Counted from the first letter of the stretch, positions 7,586 to 15,219 are shown. The stretch is DNA of 39,129 nucleotides from JBBDWJ01 sp040902925 (GCA_040902925.1 JBBDWJ010000111.1:1-39129), one strand, 5' to 3'. Notes: generated from the sequence alone by a model not told the origin. Translations and numbers: made by a program.

Positions 7586-8554
7586 ATGCCAAAACCAAAA
7601 ATTATCATTCCTGACGACGCGCCGCCCGTGATGGGTCCGAGCGATGCTTATCAAAACCTGCTTGGCCGCGCCGAAGTTGTTTACTACGACTCGCTGCCGG
7701 CGAACCGCGACGAGGCGCTCAAGCGCATCGCGGACGCCGAGCTCATCATCAACATCCGCTCGTCGATGTCGTTTCCCGAGGAAGTCCTGAAATCATGCCC
7801 GAAGTTGAAGATGCTTTCGATGTGGGGAACGGGCACCGATCACGTTGACCTCGGCGCGGCCGGGCGGCTCGGCGTCACCGTGACGAATACGCCCGGTGTC
7901 TCCGCCTACGCGATGGCCGAGCACGCGCTGGCGTTGATGCTCACCGTGGCTCGCAACATTCCCGAGATCGATGCCGCTACGAAGAAAGGCGGCTGGCCGC
8001 GGGGTTTCATTACGCAGCTTCACGGCAAGACCCTTGGCGTCATTGGTCTCGGCGCCATCGGACGCCAGACGGCCCGCATCGCTCGCGGCATCGGCATGAA
8101 GGTCATCGCCTGGACCATGCACCCTTCGGAAAAGCTCGCCGCGGAGCTAGGCGTCAAGATGGTTGAGTTGGACGACCTTTATCGCGAGAGCGACGTGGTG
8201 AGTCTGCACCTGCGCCTGTCGCCCGACACGACCGGCTTTCTCGGCGCGCGCGAGTTCAGTCTCATGAAACCGTCGGCTATTTTCATCAATACGGCGCGCG
8301 GCGCGATCACTGACGAGAAGGCGCTCGTCGAGGCGCTCGAATCGAAGAAGATCGCCGCCGGTCTCGACGTGTTCCAAACCGAGCCGCTGCCTAAAGACCA
8401 TCCGCTGACGCGCTTGCCTAACGTCGTGATCACGCCGCACTCGGGGGGCGTTACCAAAGAGGCGCTGGAGGCGGGGCTACAGCTTTCGATTGATAACGTG
8501 TTCGCCTTCCTTGATGGCAAACCGCAAAATGTTGTCGCCGGCCCGGGCCAGTAA
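7586..8554 (+). CDS. D-2-hydroxyacid dehydrogenase, NAD(P)-dependent (phosphoglycerate dehydrogenase-like)
   Basis: 322 residues from the ATG at 7586; an in-frame TTG at 7568 is possible but less likely. The Rossmann motif GLGAIG is at 154-159 (LGVIGLGAIGRQTARIARG). The catalytic triad of the family is visible: R238 in INTARGA, E266 in GLDVFQTEP, and H285 in VITPHSGG. The enzyme interconverts 2-hydroxyacids and 2-oxoacids, such as glyoxylate/glycolate or 3-phosphoglycerate, in the cytoplasm. The exact substrate is not resolved by these motifs. The gene lies 21 bp downstream of the frameshifted sulfatase, so a shared catabolic role for a sulfated sugar or acid is possible but inferred only from position. 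Confidence 0.93.
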   Translation: MPKPKIIIPDDAPPVMGPSDAYQNLLGRAEVVYYDSLPANRDEALKRIADAELIINIRSSMSFPEEVLKSCPKLKMLSMWGTGTDHVDLGAAGRLGVTVTNTPGVSAYAMAEHALALMLTVARNIPEIDAATKKGGWPRGFITQLHGKTLGVIGLGAIGRQTARIARGIGMKVIAWTMHPSEKLAAELGVKMVELDDLYRESDVVSLHLRLSPDTTGFLGAREFSLMKPSAIFINTARGAITDEKALVEALESKKIAAGLDVFQTEPLPKDHPLTRLPNVVITPHSGGVTKEALEAGLQLSIDNVFAFLDGKPQNVVAGPGQ

Positions 8555-8843
8555 TCGGATCGGCGCCGGTTTCTCAGCCGCGCGAGTTGCCGTCCTCAGC
8601 TAGCGGCTTTACGCCGGGCGCTGGTGTCTGGAGGGGAGGTGTGCGCAAAAAGCCGGTCCGTCGAACCCAATTTCCACCGTCGAGCGTCATACAGGGGTAG
8701 GCGGCGACGGATTGGTGTGCCGGCGGGCGGTCCGCTACACTCGAATTAGGCTCACCCTTGGCTGAAGGGCAGCCTGGAGTGGCGTTGATCCTCATCTGCC
8801 GGTTGGCGCGAGCCATCGTACGCCGCGAGGAGGAAACGACCCT

Positions 8844-9203
8844 ATGAAGCGAATCTGGGTTCTTGGTTTGGGTCTGACCGTGGTTTTGGCGGGCAGCTTG
8901 TCCGCCGCTCCCGGCGAGTCCGAAACCGCGAAAAAAGAAGAGGCCAAGCACGAGAAGAGCATTCTCGGTAAGACAGCCGACGGAGTCAAAAAAGGCGCCA
9001 AGAGCGTGAAAGAAGGCGCCGGCGCTGTTGCGGAGACCACCGCCGATGGCGCGAAAGCTGTGGGGAAGACTACCGCCAAGGGCGCGACCGCCGTGGCCGG
9101 CGCTACCGCGGATGGCGCGACGACCGTCGGCAAAGGTGTTGCCAGCGGGGCTAAAGCGACCGGCAGGGTAATCAAGAAAGGCGCCGAAGCCGTCATCCCC
9201 TAG
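8844..9203 (+). CDS. Secreted protein with seven 11-residue amphipathic repeats (LEA/synuclein-like pattern)
   Basis: 119 residues. A signal peptide (residues 1-22, cleaved near SLSAA-PG) is followed by a charged linker rich in Glu and Lys. From residue 44 to the end the sequence divides into consecutive 11-residue units: TADGVKKGAKS, VKEGAGAVAET, TADGAKAVGKT, TAKGATAVAGA, TADGATTVGKG, VASGAKATGRV and IKKGAEAVIP (10). The regular x-A-x-G-A-x-x-V pattern is like that of group 3 LEA proteins and the synuclein KTKEGV repeat, which form amphipathic helices on membranes or on drying. No enzyme motif is present. A glycine-zipper protein gene lies 73 bp downstream. The repeat is read directly from the sequence; the function is only inferred. 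A GAGGAGG-like Shine-Dalgarno precedes the ATG. Confidence 0.8.
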   Translation: MKRIWVLGLGLTVVLAGSLSAAPGESETAKKEEAKHEKSILGKTADGVKKGAKSVKEGAGAVAETTADGAKAVGKTTAKGATAVAGATADGATTVGKGVASGAKATGRVIKKGAEAVIP

Positions 9204-9276
9204 CGGCTGCCTGCCGCTGCGTTTCGTCGGACAGGGCTGCCGAGCGGATGAATCTGCCCGCGGAAAGTAGCACACC

Positions 9277-9507
9277 ATGGAAGACAACCATAAATCGATC
9301 GCCATGCGCGATGCAAACGGCAACTCGCTTCACGCACTGACACCCAAAGCCTTGCTCAAAGACAGCGGCAAGGCCGTAGGAGCCGGAGCGCTGACCGGAG
9401 CCGTTGCCGGCGCGATCGCCGGAGCGGTCGCGGGCGCGGCTGCCTGGTCGATGTGGCAGTTGGGCCGCGAAGCCGTCAAGGCGCTGCGCGAACGCACCGG
9501 CATTTAA
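9277..9507 (+). CDS. Small glycine-zipper membrane protein
   Basis: 76 residues. A short polar N-terminus is followed by a Gly/Ala helix (about residues 33-58: KAVGAGALTGAVAGAIAGAV onward) with glycines every four residues, the glycine-zipper pattern of tightly packing membrane helices. It ends with a cationic amphipathic tail WQLGREAVKALRERTGI. I do not recognise a named family. It could be a membrane-associated partner of the upstream 11-residue-repeat protein, since both genes run in the same direction 73 bp apart. Confidence 0.6.
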   Translation: MEDNHKSIAMRDANGNSLHALTPKALLKDSGKAVGAGALTGAVAGAIAGAVAGAAAWSMWQLGREAVKALRERTGI

Positions 9508-9587
9508 GTTGCTGTCCGGCTAGCGCGCACCGGCTTGGCCTGCTTGAAACAGGCCCAAGACAGGCCGATCGTGTACCGCACCCCTGA

Positions 9588-9614
9588 CCGTGATGGCCCG
9601 GCTGATGATCACGG
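9588..9614. terminator. Hairpin between convergent genes
   Basis: CCGTGAT (9588-9594) pairs with ATCACGG (9608-9614). A second GC-rich stem, GGCCTG/CAGGCC with a 7-nt loop, lies at 9537-9555. These fill the gap between the glycine-zipper gene (plus) and the spermidine-synthase-like gene (minus). They are probable terminators, though neither has a T-tract. Confidence 0.35.
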
Positions 9615-9619
9615 GCCAG

Positions 9620-11728
9620 CTAGAACTTCAGCACCCGCCACAAACTCGCGAAATCATCGGTCCATGCCAGGGCCGGCTCGGAAGAAATGGAAGGCGACGA
9701 CTCGGCTGCCGTAACGACATCGGGCTGCCGGAGAAATTCCTCATTGCGTGTCAGGATCATCCAGGTCGAGTGGCTGATGCCGCGGCTCTCGTCCGGCTCC
9801 GTCTCAACCAGCGTCGCGCTCATGCCGAGGGATTCGGATAGACCGCGCACGACCGGGACCAGATCCACGGCCTGGTTCGAAATGTGAAAGATCAGCAGCC
9901 CATCGGGGTCGAGGTGCTGCCGGTACACTTCGGCAACCTCGACAGTGAGCAGGTGCGTTGGGATGGCGCCGCTGCTGAAAGCGTCCACGGCGAAGATGTC
10001 GTAGCGTTGCGCCTGTCCCTCAGCCAGTTCGCGCTCGAGCTGTACGCGGGCGTCTCCGAGAACGACTTCGATGGCGGCCGGGGCATCCTGCTCGAACGTA
10101 AAATATTGCTCCGCCACGCGGGCGACGCGCGGGTTGATCTCGTAGAAGCGCATTGTGTCGCCGGGCTGCGCGTACGCGGCGATGGTTCCCGCTCCTAGCC
10201 CGATCACGCCAACCCGGAGCACGCTCTCGGCTTCGCCGAGCTGCCGCCGCGGATGGTGGCGCATCGCGAGGCCGATACCGCTTTGAGGTCCGAAATAGGA
10301 TGTCGGCCAGCGCCGCTTGCCGGGGTCGAGATACTGAAAACCGTGCGTGACGCGGCCGTGGGTCAGCAGACGTTTCGGCCCGTTGACGTCGGTTTGCTCC
10401 TGAACCCGCAGGATGCCGTAGAAGTTGCGGAAGCGCGCCAGGACGTGCGGATCGGCATCCGACAACCAGGTGACGCCGGAAACGAGGAAGCCCATCGAGA
10501 GGCCCGCCAGCGGGGCGATCACCCAGTAAGGCTTGCCTCGATAGGCGGTCCAGGCGTGGCCGCAATACCAGCCGAGCGCGATCAGCAGGCAACTGGCGCC
10601 GAGCCCGAGTGGGTATTCCGCATAGGTAGTAAACAGCGCGGGCGCCAGCAGCGCCACGAACACGCCGCCCATTGCGCCGCCGGTGGAGATCACCAGATAG
10701 AACAGCGTCAAGTAGGCGGGGTGCGGTTTCGAAAGCGCCAGCTCGCCGTGGCAGCCCATACAGCAGACAAACAGGGCCACGGAATTTACGACCAGGTGCA
10801 CCCACAAGTCGACGGCGAGTCCGATGACCATCGCGCCGCAGGCTATCGGCACCATCACGCCTGCCGCGATCGCGAACCAGCGCCGGTCATACCAGCGCTC
10901 GCTCTGGAAGACGAGCAGGAAAGTAAGCAGATAGATCGCCAGAGGCAATACCCACAAAAAGGGAATGACAGGCACCTCCTGGCTAACCTGGTTAGTTGTT
11001 GCGAGCAGCAACACCGATCCGCACATGGAGAGAGCGAGCCAGAATGCCACGGTGTCCCACGAAGGGCTGCGATCGCCCTCGCCGCTGATGCCGGGGACGG
11101 CCGCATCCGCCGACGATTCCGACGACGAAGCAGAGGATGGCGTCACAGCCCATCCGAAACGCACGGTACACCACACGCAAACCGCCACGAACACCACGTA
11201 AGACCACGACCACACGACCAACTGATTGCCCAGCGCCAGTGCCGGCTCGACGACAAACGGGTAAGTGAGCAGGGCCAACAACGAGCCGGCGTTCGACAGC
11301 GCGTACAACGGATAAGGAGTCTTCACCGGATGGGCGGCATGAAACCAGCGCTGCACCAGCGGGGCGGTCGAAGCGAGCAGAAGATACGGCAACCCGATGT
11401 TGGCGAGCAGCAGAGCGAGAATGTGACCCGTTGGTTGTTCGGCGGCCAGCGGTTTCCAGACCTCGGGATCAGGCCCGATCGGCAGCAGCAACAGCGAGGC
11501 GGCCAGCAGCGCAAGGTGGACTACGGATTGGCGGCGCGGCGCGAGCCAGGCGCTCGACCAGTGGGCGTAGCCGTATCCAGCCAACAGCAGGGCTTGAAAA
11601 AACAGCATGCAGGCGGTCCAGACCGCGGGGCCGCCACCGAACCACGGCAGGATGTATTTGGCCATCAACGGCTGCACCTGAAACAGCAGCCAGGCGCTGA
11701 GGAAAATCGTGACGAGGAATCGGGCCAT
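9620..11728 (-). CDS. Fused membrane / spermidine synthase-like protein
   Basis: 702 residues in two parts. The first 440 or so form at least ten transmembrane helices, starting with VTIFLSAWLLFQVQPLMAKY, the typical opening of fused MFS/spermidine synthase proteins. The C-terminal 230 residues form a Rossmann methyltransferase-like domain with VGVIGLGAGTIAAYAQPG near residues 500-515, followed by FYEINPRVARVAEQYF and then FAVDAFSSGAIPTHLLT. This matches the aminopropyltransferase layout of spermidine synthases (the D-A-F-S-S stretch). Whether it makes polyamines or modifies another molecule at the membrane is unknown. A CAGCAC hexamer repeat sits directly before the ATG, and no Shine-Dalgarno is seen. 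Confidence 0.85.
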   Translation of the reverse strand: MARFLVTIFLSAWLLFQVQPLMAKYILPWFGGGPAVWTACMLFFQALLLAGYGYAHWSSAWLAPRRQSVVHLALLAASLLLLPIGPDPEVWKPLAAEQPTGHILALLLANIGLPYLLLASTAPLVQRWFHAAHPVKTPYPLYALSNAGSLLALLTYPFVVEPALALGNQLVVWSWSYVVFVAVCVWCTVRFGWAVTPSSASSSESSADAAVPGISGEGDRSPSWDTVAFWLALSMCGSVLLLATTNQVSQEVPVIPFLWVLPLAIYLLTFLLVFQSERWYDRRWFAIAAGVMVPIACGAMVIGLAVDLWVHLVVNSVALFVCCMGCHGELALSKPHPAYLTLFYLVISTGGAMGGVFVALLAPALFTTYAEYPLGLGASCLLIALGWYCGHAWTAYRGKPYWVIAPLAGLSMGFLVSGVTWLSDADPHVLARFRNFYGILRVQEQTDVNGPKRLLTHGRVTHGFQYLDPGKRRWPTSYFGPQSGIGLAMRHHPRRQLGEAESVLRVGVIGLGAGTIAAYAQPGDTMRFYEINPRVARVAEQYFTFEQDAPAAIEVVLGDARVQLERELAEGQAQRYDIFAVDAFSSGAIPTHLLTVEVAEVYRQHLDPDGLLIFHISNQAVDLVPVVRGLSESLGMSATLVETEPDESRGISHSTWMILTRNEEFLRQPDVVTAAESSPSISSEPALAWTDDFASLWRVLKF

Positions 11729-11730
11729 GT

Positions 11731-11752
11731 TGGCTGGTGCTGGTGCTGGTGC
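11731..11752. repeat. Hexanucleotide microsatellite at a start codon
   Basis: About three and a half copies of a GGTGCT/CAGCAC unit lie immediately upstream of the start codon of the fused spermidine synthase-like gene, replacing the usual ribosome binding site. Copy-number changes here would alter the spacing of the upstream region. Confidence 0.6.
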
Positions 11753-11862
11753 TGTGAAAACGCCGGGAACGGACGCCTATCTGCCACCGCAGTGTTCCTA
11801 CGCATGGTAGCGAAGGGCGCTGGAGTTCGTGGCGCAGGGAGGGTGGTGGGGCGTGTGCAGAT

Positions 11863-11882
11863 CCCGGGGCTTGCGCCCCGGG
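11863..11882. repeat. GC-rich hairpin element, TTGC loop
   Basis: CCCGGGGC - TTGC - GCCCCGGG, a perfect 8-bp stem. It forms the first element of the repeat cluster that runs to 12267. It has the same TTGC loop as the hairpin at 25136-25155, so it may belong to a dispersed family. Confidence 0.6.
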
Positions 11883-11892
11883 CTACTGGCAT

Positions 11893-11935
11893 GCCGCCCC
11901 TGTGGGGCTAAGCAATCGTGCGCATCGCTTGTTGG
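11893..11935 (+). repeat. 43-bp direct repeat, copy 1
   Basis: This copy starts GCCGCCCCTGTGGGGCTAAG and ends CGCTTGTTGG. It matches the copy at 11955-11997 in 41 of 43 positions. The beginning forms a GCCCC/GGGGC hairpin. Confidence 0.85.
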
Positions 11936-11954
11936 ACTCCCGCTTAGATACGTC

Positions 11955-11997
11955 GCCGCCCCTGCGGGGCTAAGCAATCATGCGCATCGCTTGTTGG
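11955..11997 (+). repeat. 43-bp direct repeat, copy 2
   Basis: The second copy starts 62 bp after the first. It differs only at two positions (TG[C/T]GGGG and AATC[A/G]TG). Both copies lie between the spermidine synthase-like gene and the 20-bp tandem array. Confidence 0.85.
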
Positions 11998-12047
11998 CAG
12001 CAGATTTTGCGCAACGCGATCCCTTGGCTGGCGAAACCCAACCGCAA

Positions 12048-12267
12048 CGGCACCTAGCCCAAGGCTANNNNNNNNNNNNNNNNNNNNNNNNNNNNNNNNN
12101 NNNNNNNNNNNNNNNNNNNNNNNNNNNNNNNNNNNNNNNNNNNNNNNNNNNNNNNNNNNNNNNNNNNGCCCACCTAGCCCAAGGCTAGCCCACCTAGCCC
12201 AAGGCTAGCCCACCTAGCCCAAGGCTAGCCCACCTAGCCCAAAGCTAGCCCACCTAGCCCAAAGCTA
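12048..12267 (+). repeat. 20-bp tandem array interrupted by an assembly gap
   Basis: The unit is GCCCACCTAGCCCAAGGCTA. One copy is seen left of the N run (12048-12067, first bases diverged) and five perfect-length copies to the right (12168-12267). The last two copies carry AAAGCTA instead of AAGGCTA. Each unit contains CTAGCC-CAA-GGCTAG, so each can form a hairpin. The N run replaces an unknown number of additional units. Confidence 0.9.
12068..12167. other. Scaffold gap of 100 Ns
   Basis: Exactly 100 unresolved bases, the usual placeholder for a gap of unknown size. The identical repeat on both sides indicates that the assembler failed inside a tandem array. Any open frame running through this gap is an artefact. 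Confidence 0.98.
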
Positions 12268-12412
12268 GCGCCGCCGGTTCGAGAGACCAACGCTCGCGGG
12301 TTGGCAATGATTGCGGGGTGTCGAGTGCCACTTGCGGTGAAAGACCGGCACGAGTGCCGGTCCTCACTTCAAGATTGCCCGGTTTCACCGGGCGGGCCAA
12401 ACGGCTTCTGCC

Positions 12413-12988
12413 CTAGCCGGAAACTTCACCTACATCTCCGCTACGGCTCATCGGAAGCTCCGCCACGAGTTCCGGGTGAAGTCCTTTGGGACGAACGCCC
12501 TGTGCCTCTTTTTTGAGCGCCAATAGCTCGGCATCGCTCATCTTCGGGTGGGCCAAAGCCGCCCGCCGCGCGTCGTCGTATCCCATCACGATGTGGTAGA
12601 TCACGCGGTCGAAGAACTGCGAGATGGTGATCACAAGTTGCAGTTCCATGTCGCGATCGGTCTGATCGCCTTCGACCGAGCTGCGAATGTATTCGAGCAG
12701 CATGACCTTGGTTTCGGTGAAGGCGAAAACGACGTGCGACAGAGGCATGCCGTCGTGATAGCGGTCGCGGCCTTTGCGTTCGTAGATCGTTTCGAGGGCG
12801 CTCCAGGTGCGGCTGCGAAGCCACTGGCCCAGGTTCTGGTAAAGGTCGAGGACGTACTCCTCGAATTTTTGATCGGAAAGCTGATGGTAAGCTGCGGCCC
12901 GCCGGTCGGACTTGATCGTCCTCACCACGTCGGCGGCCAGCTTGTCGGCGTTTTGTTCGATTTGGCGAACCAAAGTTCTTGGTATCAC
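12413..12988 (-). CDS. RsbRD N-terminal-like sensor domain protein
   Basis: 191 residues from a GTG start preceded by AGGGGAG at the correct distance. The frame stays open further upstream, but those residues are arginine-rich and not protein-like. The protein is all-helical: IEQNADKLAADVVRTIKSD, then LSDQKFEEYVLDLYQNLGQWL, then RYHDGMPLSHVVFAFTETK and a final helix with SQFFDRVIYHIVMGYDDARR. This arrangement resembles the RsbRD N-terminal sensory domain, a globin-like helical module found in stressosome and histidine-kinase-like proteins. No STAS or kinase domain follows, so it is a stand-alone sensor-type domain. The stop is followed by a polar tail. It diverges from the response regulator gene at 13405, with 416 bp between, and might share its control. 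Confidence 0.6.
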   Translation of the reverse strand: MIPRTLVRQIEQNADKLAADVVRTIKSDRRAAAYHQLSDQKFEEYVLDLYQNLGQWLRSRTWSALETIYERKGRDRYHDGMPLSHVVFAFTETKVMLLEYIRSSVEGDQTDRDMELQLVITISQFFDRVIYHIVMGYDDARRAALAHPKMSDAELLALKKEAQGVRPKGLHPELVAELPMSRSGDVGEVSG

Positions 12989-13265
12989 GGTTGCACTCCC
13001 CTCTTTTGGAATCGGGCGGGACACCGGGACACTGCCCCGACAGAACTTGGAGACCGCAGACTTGGCGGCGCGGGAACCTGCCCGCATTGATTGTAACCGG
13101 TTTCCGCGGGCCTGGCAGGGACGGTTTTGGGAGGGTCGTGTCCTCAACCTGGGTGCCGGTTCTGCATCATTTCGTGGATTCCGAAATCGCCGTGATCCGA
13201 ACAGGGCGCGCATAGGGGTGCCCAGCTTCCCTGCTCGTACCGCGGCAATCAATTTGATAATGTGG

Positions 13266-13307
13266 CCCCACCCTTGCGGATGCGGCTCGGATCGCCTGCG
13301 GCGATGG
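13266..13307 (+). repeat. Dispersed double-hairpin element, copy A
   Basis: CCCCACCCTTGCGGATGCGG is followed by CTCGG and ATCGCC-TGC-GGCGAT. It matches the element at 25136-25177 in about 40 of 42 positions. It lies in the divergent region between the sensor protein and the response regulator. Confidence 0.8.
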
Positions 13308-13332
13308 GAGCCTGCCGCCATGACTCCTGATT

Positions 13333-13382
13333 TTCATTCGCTCGTAACTTTGTTGTAACAAAACAGTTGCTAGCCTCTAACT
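13333..13382 (+). promoter_or_regulatory. Array of five 11-bp-spaced direct repeats upstream of the response regulator
   Basis: TTCATT at 13333, GTAACT at 13344, GTAACA at 13355, GTTGCT at 13366 and CTAACT at 13377 are spaced exactly 11 bp apart, one per helical turn. The second base is T in all five. The array ends 22 bp before the ATG of the OmpR/PhoB-type regulator. It looks like an autoregulatory binding array, since PhoB/PhoP-type regulators bind tandem 11-bp units. Confidence 0.6.
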
Positions 13383-13404
13383 AGAAAGACTTTGTTGGTT
13401 GCCG

Positions 13405-14091
13405 ATGAAGACCATTGCCATAGTCGAGGACGATAACGACCTTCGGGAGCTGTTGCGCTACAACCTCGAACAACGAGGTTACCGCTGTGTTGCCACCGAA
13501 AGCGGGGCCGAGGCGCTCCCACTGTGCCGTCATGCCCGGCCGGATTTGATCCTGCTCGACATCATGCTGCCCGGCATGGATGGCTTGCAGGTCTTCCAGG
13601 CGCTCAAGAGCAACGCGGCCCTGCGGGAAGCGCCGGTCATCTTCCTGACCGCACGCGCCAGCGAGACGGACCGCGTCGTGGGCCTCGAGCTGGGCGCCAA
13701 CGATTACGTCGTCAAGCCGTTTTCCGTGCGTGAGCTTTTGGTGCGGATCCGAATTCAGCTCGCCGCGCGGAGCCCGCGCCAGGACCTTCTCAAGGCCGGC
13801 CCGCTTGCCCTCGATCGCGGCCGCCGCAAAGTTTTTCTGCACGGCGAACCGGTGAACCTGACGGCCACGGAGTTTCGATTGCTCGAACACCTGATGAGCT
13901 CCCCCGGCCAGGTGTTCGAACGCGACCGCCTTCTCGATGCGGTGTGGGGACAGCAGCGCTCGGTTCTCGAGCGCACCGTCGACTCTTACATCGTGCGATT
14001 GCGCGGCAAACTCGAAGCCCGGCCCGATACAACTCGTTTCATTCAGTCATTGCGCGGCATCGGTTACAGCTTCTGCGAGTCGGCTCCGTAA
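13405..14091 (+). CDS. OmpR/PhoB-family response regulator
   Basis: 228 residues. The receiver domain (1-about 120) has the acidic pair E8/D9/D10 in IVEDDND, the phosphorylated D52 in LILLDIMLPG, T82 and K104 in YVVKPF. The C-terminal winged helix (about 130-228) has the OmpR pattern: LTATEFRLLEHLMSSPGQVF, then ERTVDSYIVRLRGKLE, then TRFIQSLRGIGYSF. It is closest in layout to PhoB/PhoP regulators. No histidine kinase gene is adjacent, so the partner must lie elsewhere. An ATG (13405) is preferred over the in-frame TTG at 13399. Two arrays of 11-bp direct repeats, upstream of this gene and of the TIGR03437 gene at 14425, are likely binding sites, which would make the regulator autoregulated and control the genes downstream. 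Confidence 0.95.
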   Translation: MKTIAIVEDDNDLRELLRYNLEQRGYRCVATESGAEALPLCRHARPDLILLDIMLPGMDGLQVFQALKSNAALREAPVIFLTARASETDRVVGLELGANDYVVKPFSVRELLVRIRIQLAARSPRQDLLKAGPLALDRGRRKVFLHGEPVNLTATEFRLLEHLMSSPGQVFERDRLLDAVWGQQRSVLERTVDSYIVRLRGKLEARPDTTRFIQSLRGIGYSFCESAP

Positions 14092-14266
14092 ACGGCTGGT
14101 CCGTCGGCCCATTCTGCACTCCCCCTCGGTAAACTCTTGCGCTCGTGACCCGCCTGCCTCGACGCAGTGCTCTCTGGAAGGCGCGTGGCGAAGCCGGCGC
14201 GGCCAACTTGATCATCCATTTGCAATGAACCACAAATCGGAAAGGCCAGGGGAAAACCTTACGAGT

Positions 14267-14305
14267 TTAACCGTATCTTCACAGAACGTTCATGCCTCAG
14301 TAACT
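14267..14305 (+). promoter_or_regulatory. Array of four 11-bp-spaced direct repeats upstream of the TIGR03437/TonB receptor genes
   Basis: TTAACC at 14267, TTCACA at 14278, TTCATG at 14289 and GTAACT at 14300, again exactly 11 bp apart. The words are shared with the array upstream of the response regulator (TTCAT- and GTAACT). TTCACA-N5-TTCATG resembles the Bacillus PhoP box and the 11-nt units of the Streptomyces PhoP box. It lies about 120 bp upstream of the TIGR03437 gene start. Confidence 0.6.
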
Positions 14306-14424
14306 GCGCCTCGATAACCTGAGCATTCTTGCAATGACCGGTTTGTAAACCCTTCGATTTGTTTGATCTATCCGCGCAAGGCGCCGCCCTAACGAAGGCG
14401 GCTGCCACCGCAGGTGAGAAATCC

Positions 14425-15219
14425 ATGAAAGCACGAAGAATGACGATCAAGATCACCCTCGTTTGTCTGGCTGTTGCTCTGCTCAGTCTTCCCCTGTGCG
14501 CTCAAAGCGGCGTGGCGGTGGTAAACGCCGCAAGTTTTGAGCCGCAGTTCCCCGTGGCTCCCGGGGCTTGGGCGACGGCTTTTGGCGACTTCGCTTCCGT
14601 CGGCGTTAGCGACACGTTTGCGACCTCGGTTCCGTTCCCGACGGTGCTCGGCGGAGTGCAGATTTTCATCAACAACGTGGCTTCTCCGATGAACTTCGCC
14701 GGCGGAGGGCAGATCAACTTCCTGGTGCCACGCGAAACGCCGACCGGACGCCAGCCCTTGCGCGTGGCCGTCTCGGGCATGAACACGTTCGAGGGCACCG
14801 TGCAGGTCTTCGAGGTGAGCCCGGGGCTGTTGTCGCTCAACCCTGGCGATGCGGCGAAGCCGGGCGCCATCTTGAACGTGGCGGACGACGGAGTCAGGAC
14901 CGTAAACAGTGAACAGAATCCGGCGCGCCGCGGTCAGTCGATCGAGATCTTCGGTGTGGGCGCGGACTTCGAGGAGCTGCCGGAAAACGGCGCCGAGGCG
15001 CCGCTGGACCGGCTGATTCCCACGGCTACCGAGACCAAGGTTTTCGTATCCGTGGCGGAGGCGGCGCTGCAGTTCAGCGGCCTGGCGCCCGGACTCGTGA
15101 ATGCCTGGCAGATCAACGCCGTCGTTCCCAACGAGTCGTTCGTGTCGGGACTCGTGCCGGTTTACGCCAGCCTAGGCAATCTGCGCACGAATTCCGTGTC
15201 GATCTGGGTGGAGGAATAG
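14425..15219 (+). CDS. Secreted TIGR03437-domain protein
   Basis: 264 residues from the ATG at 14425, preceded by AGGTGA. Residues 1-about 28 form a signal peptide (KITLVCLAVALLSLPLCAQS). The body is a tandem of the Solibacter TIGR03437 domain: VVNAASFEPQFPVAPGAWAT, then QINFLVPRETPTGRQPLRV, then a second half with GVGADFEELP and ending in QFSGLAPGLVNAWQINAVVP. Family members are known as C-terminal domains of secreted proteins; the function of the domain is unknown. Here it is the whole mature protein and sits first in a set with a TonB-dependent receptor 153 bp downstream. The 11-bp repeat array upstream suggests control by the neighbouring regulator. It may be a surface or periplasmic binding partner of the receptor, an inference from position only. 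Confidence 0.88.
   Translation: MKARRMTIKITLVCLAVALLSLPLCAQSGVAVVNAASFEPQFPVAPGAWATAFGDFASVGVSDTFATSVPFPTVLGGVQIFINNVASPMNFAGGGQINFLVPRETPTGRQPLRVAVSGMNTFEGTVQVFEVSPGLLSLNPGDAAKPGAILNVADDGVRTVNSEQNPARRGQSIEIFGVGADFEELPENGAEAPLDRLIPTATETKVFVSVAEAALQFSGLAPGLVNAWQINAVVPNESFVSGLVPVYASLGNLRTNSVSIWVEE

Noticed and set aside
10253..11911. Long plus-strand open frame opposite the spermidine-synthase-like gene
   Set aside because: Glutamine/arginine-rich shadow with no domain. The minus strand encodes clear membrane helices and a methyltransferase fold.
11829..12188. Open frame spanning the N run
   Set aside because: It passes through 100 unresolved bases and tandem repeats, so the frame is not meaningful.
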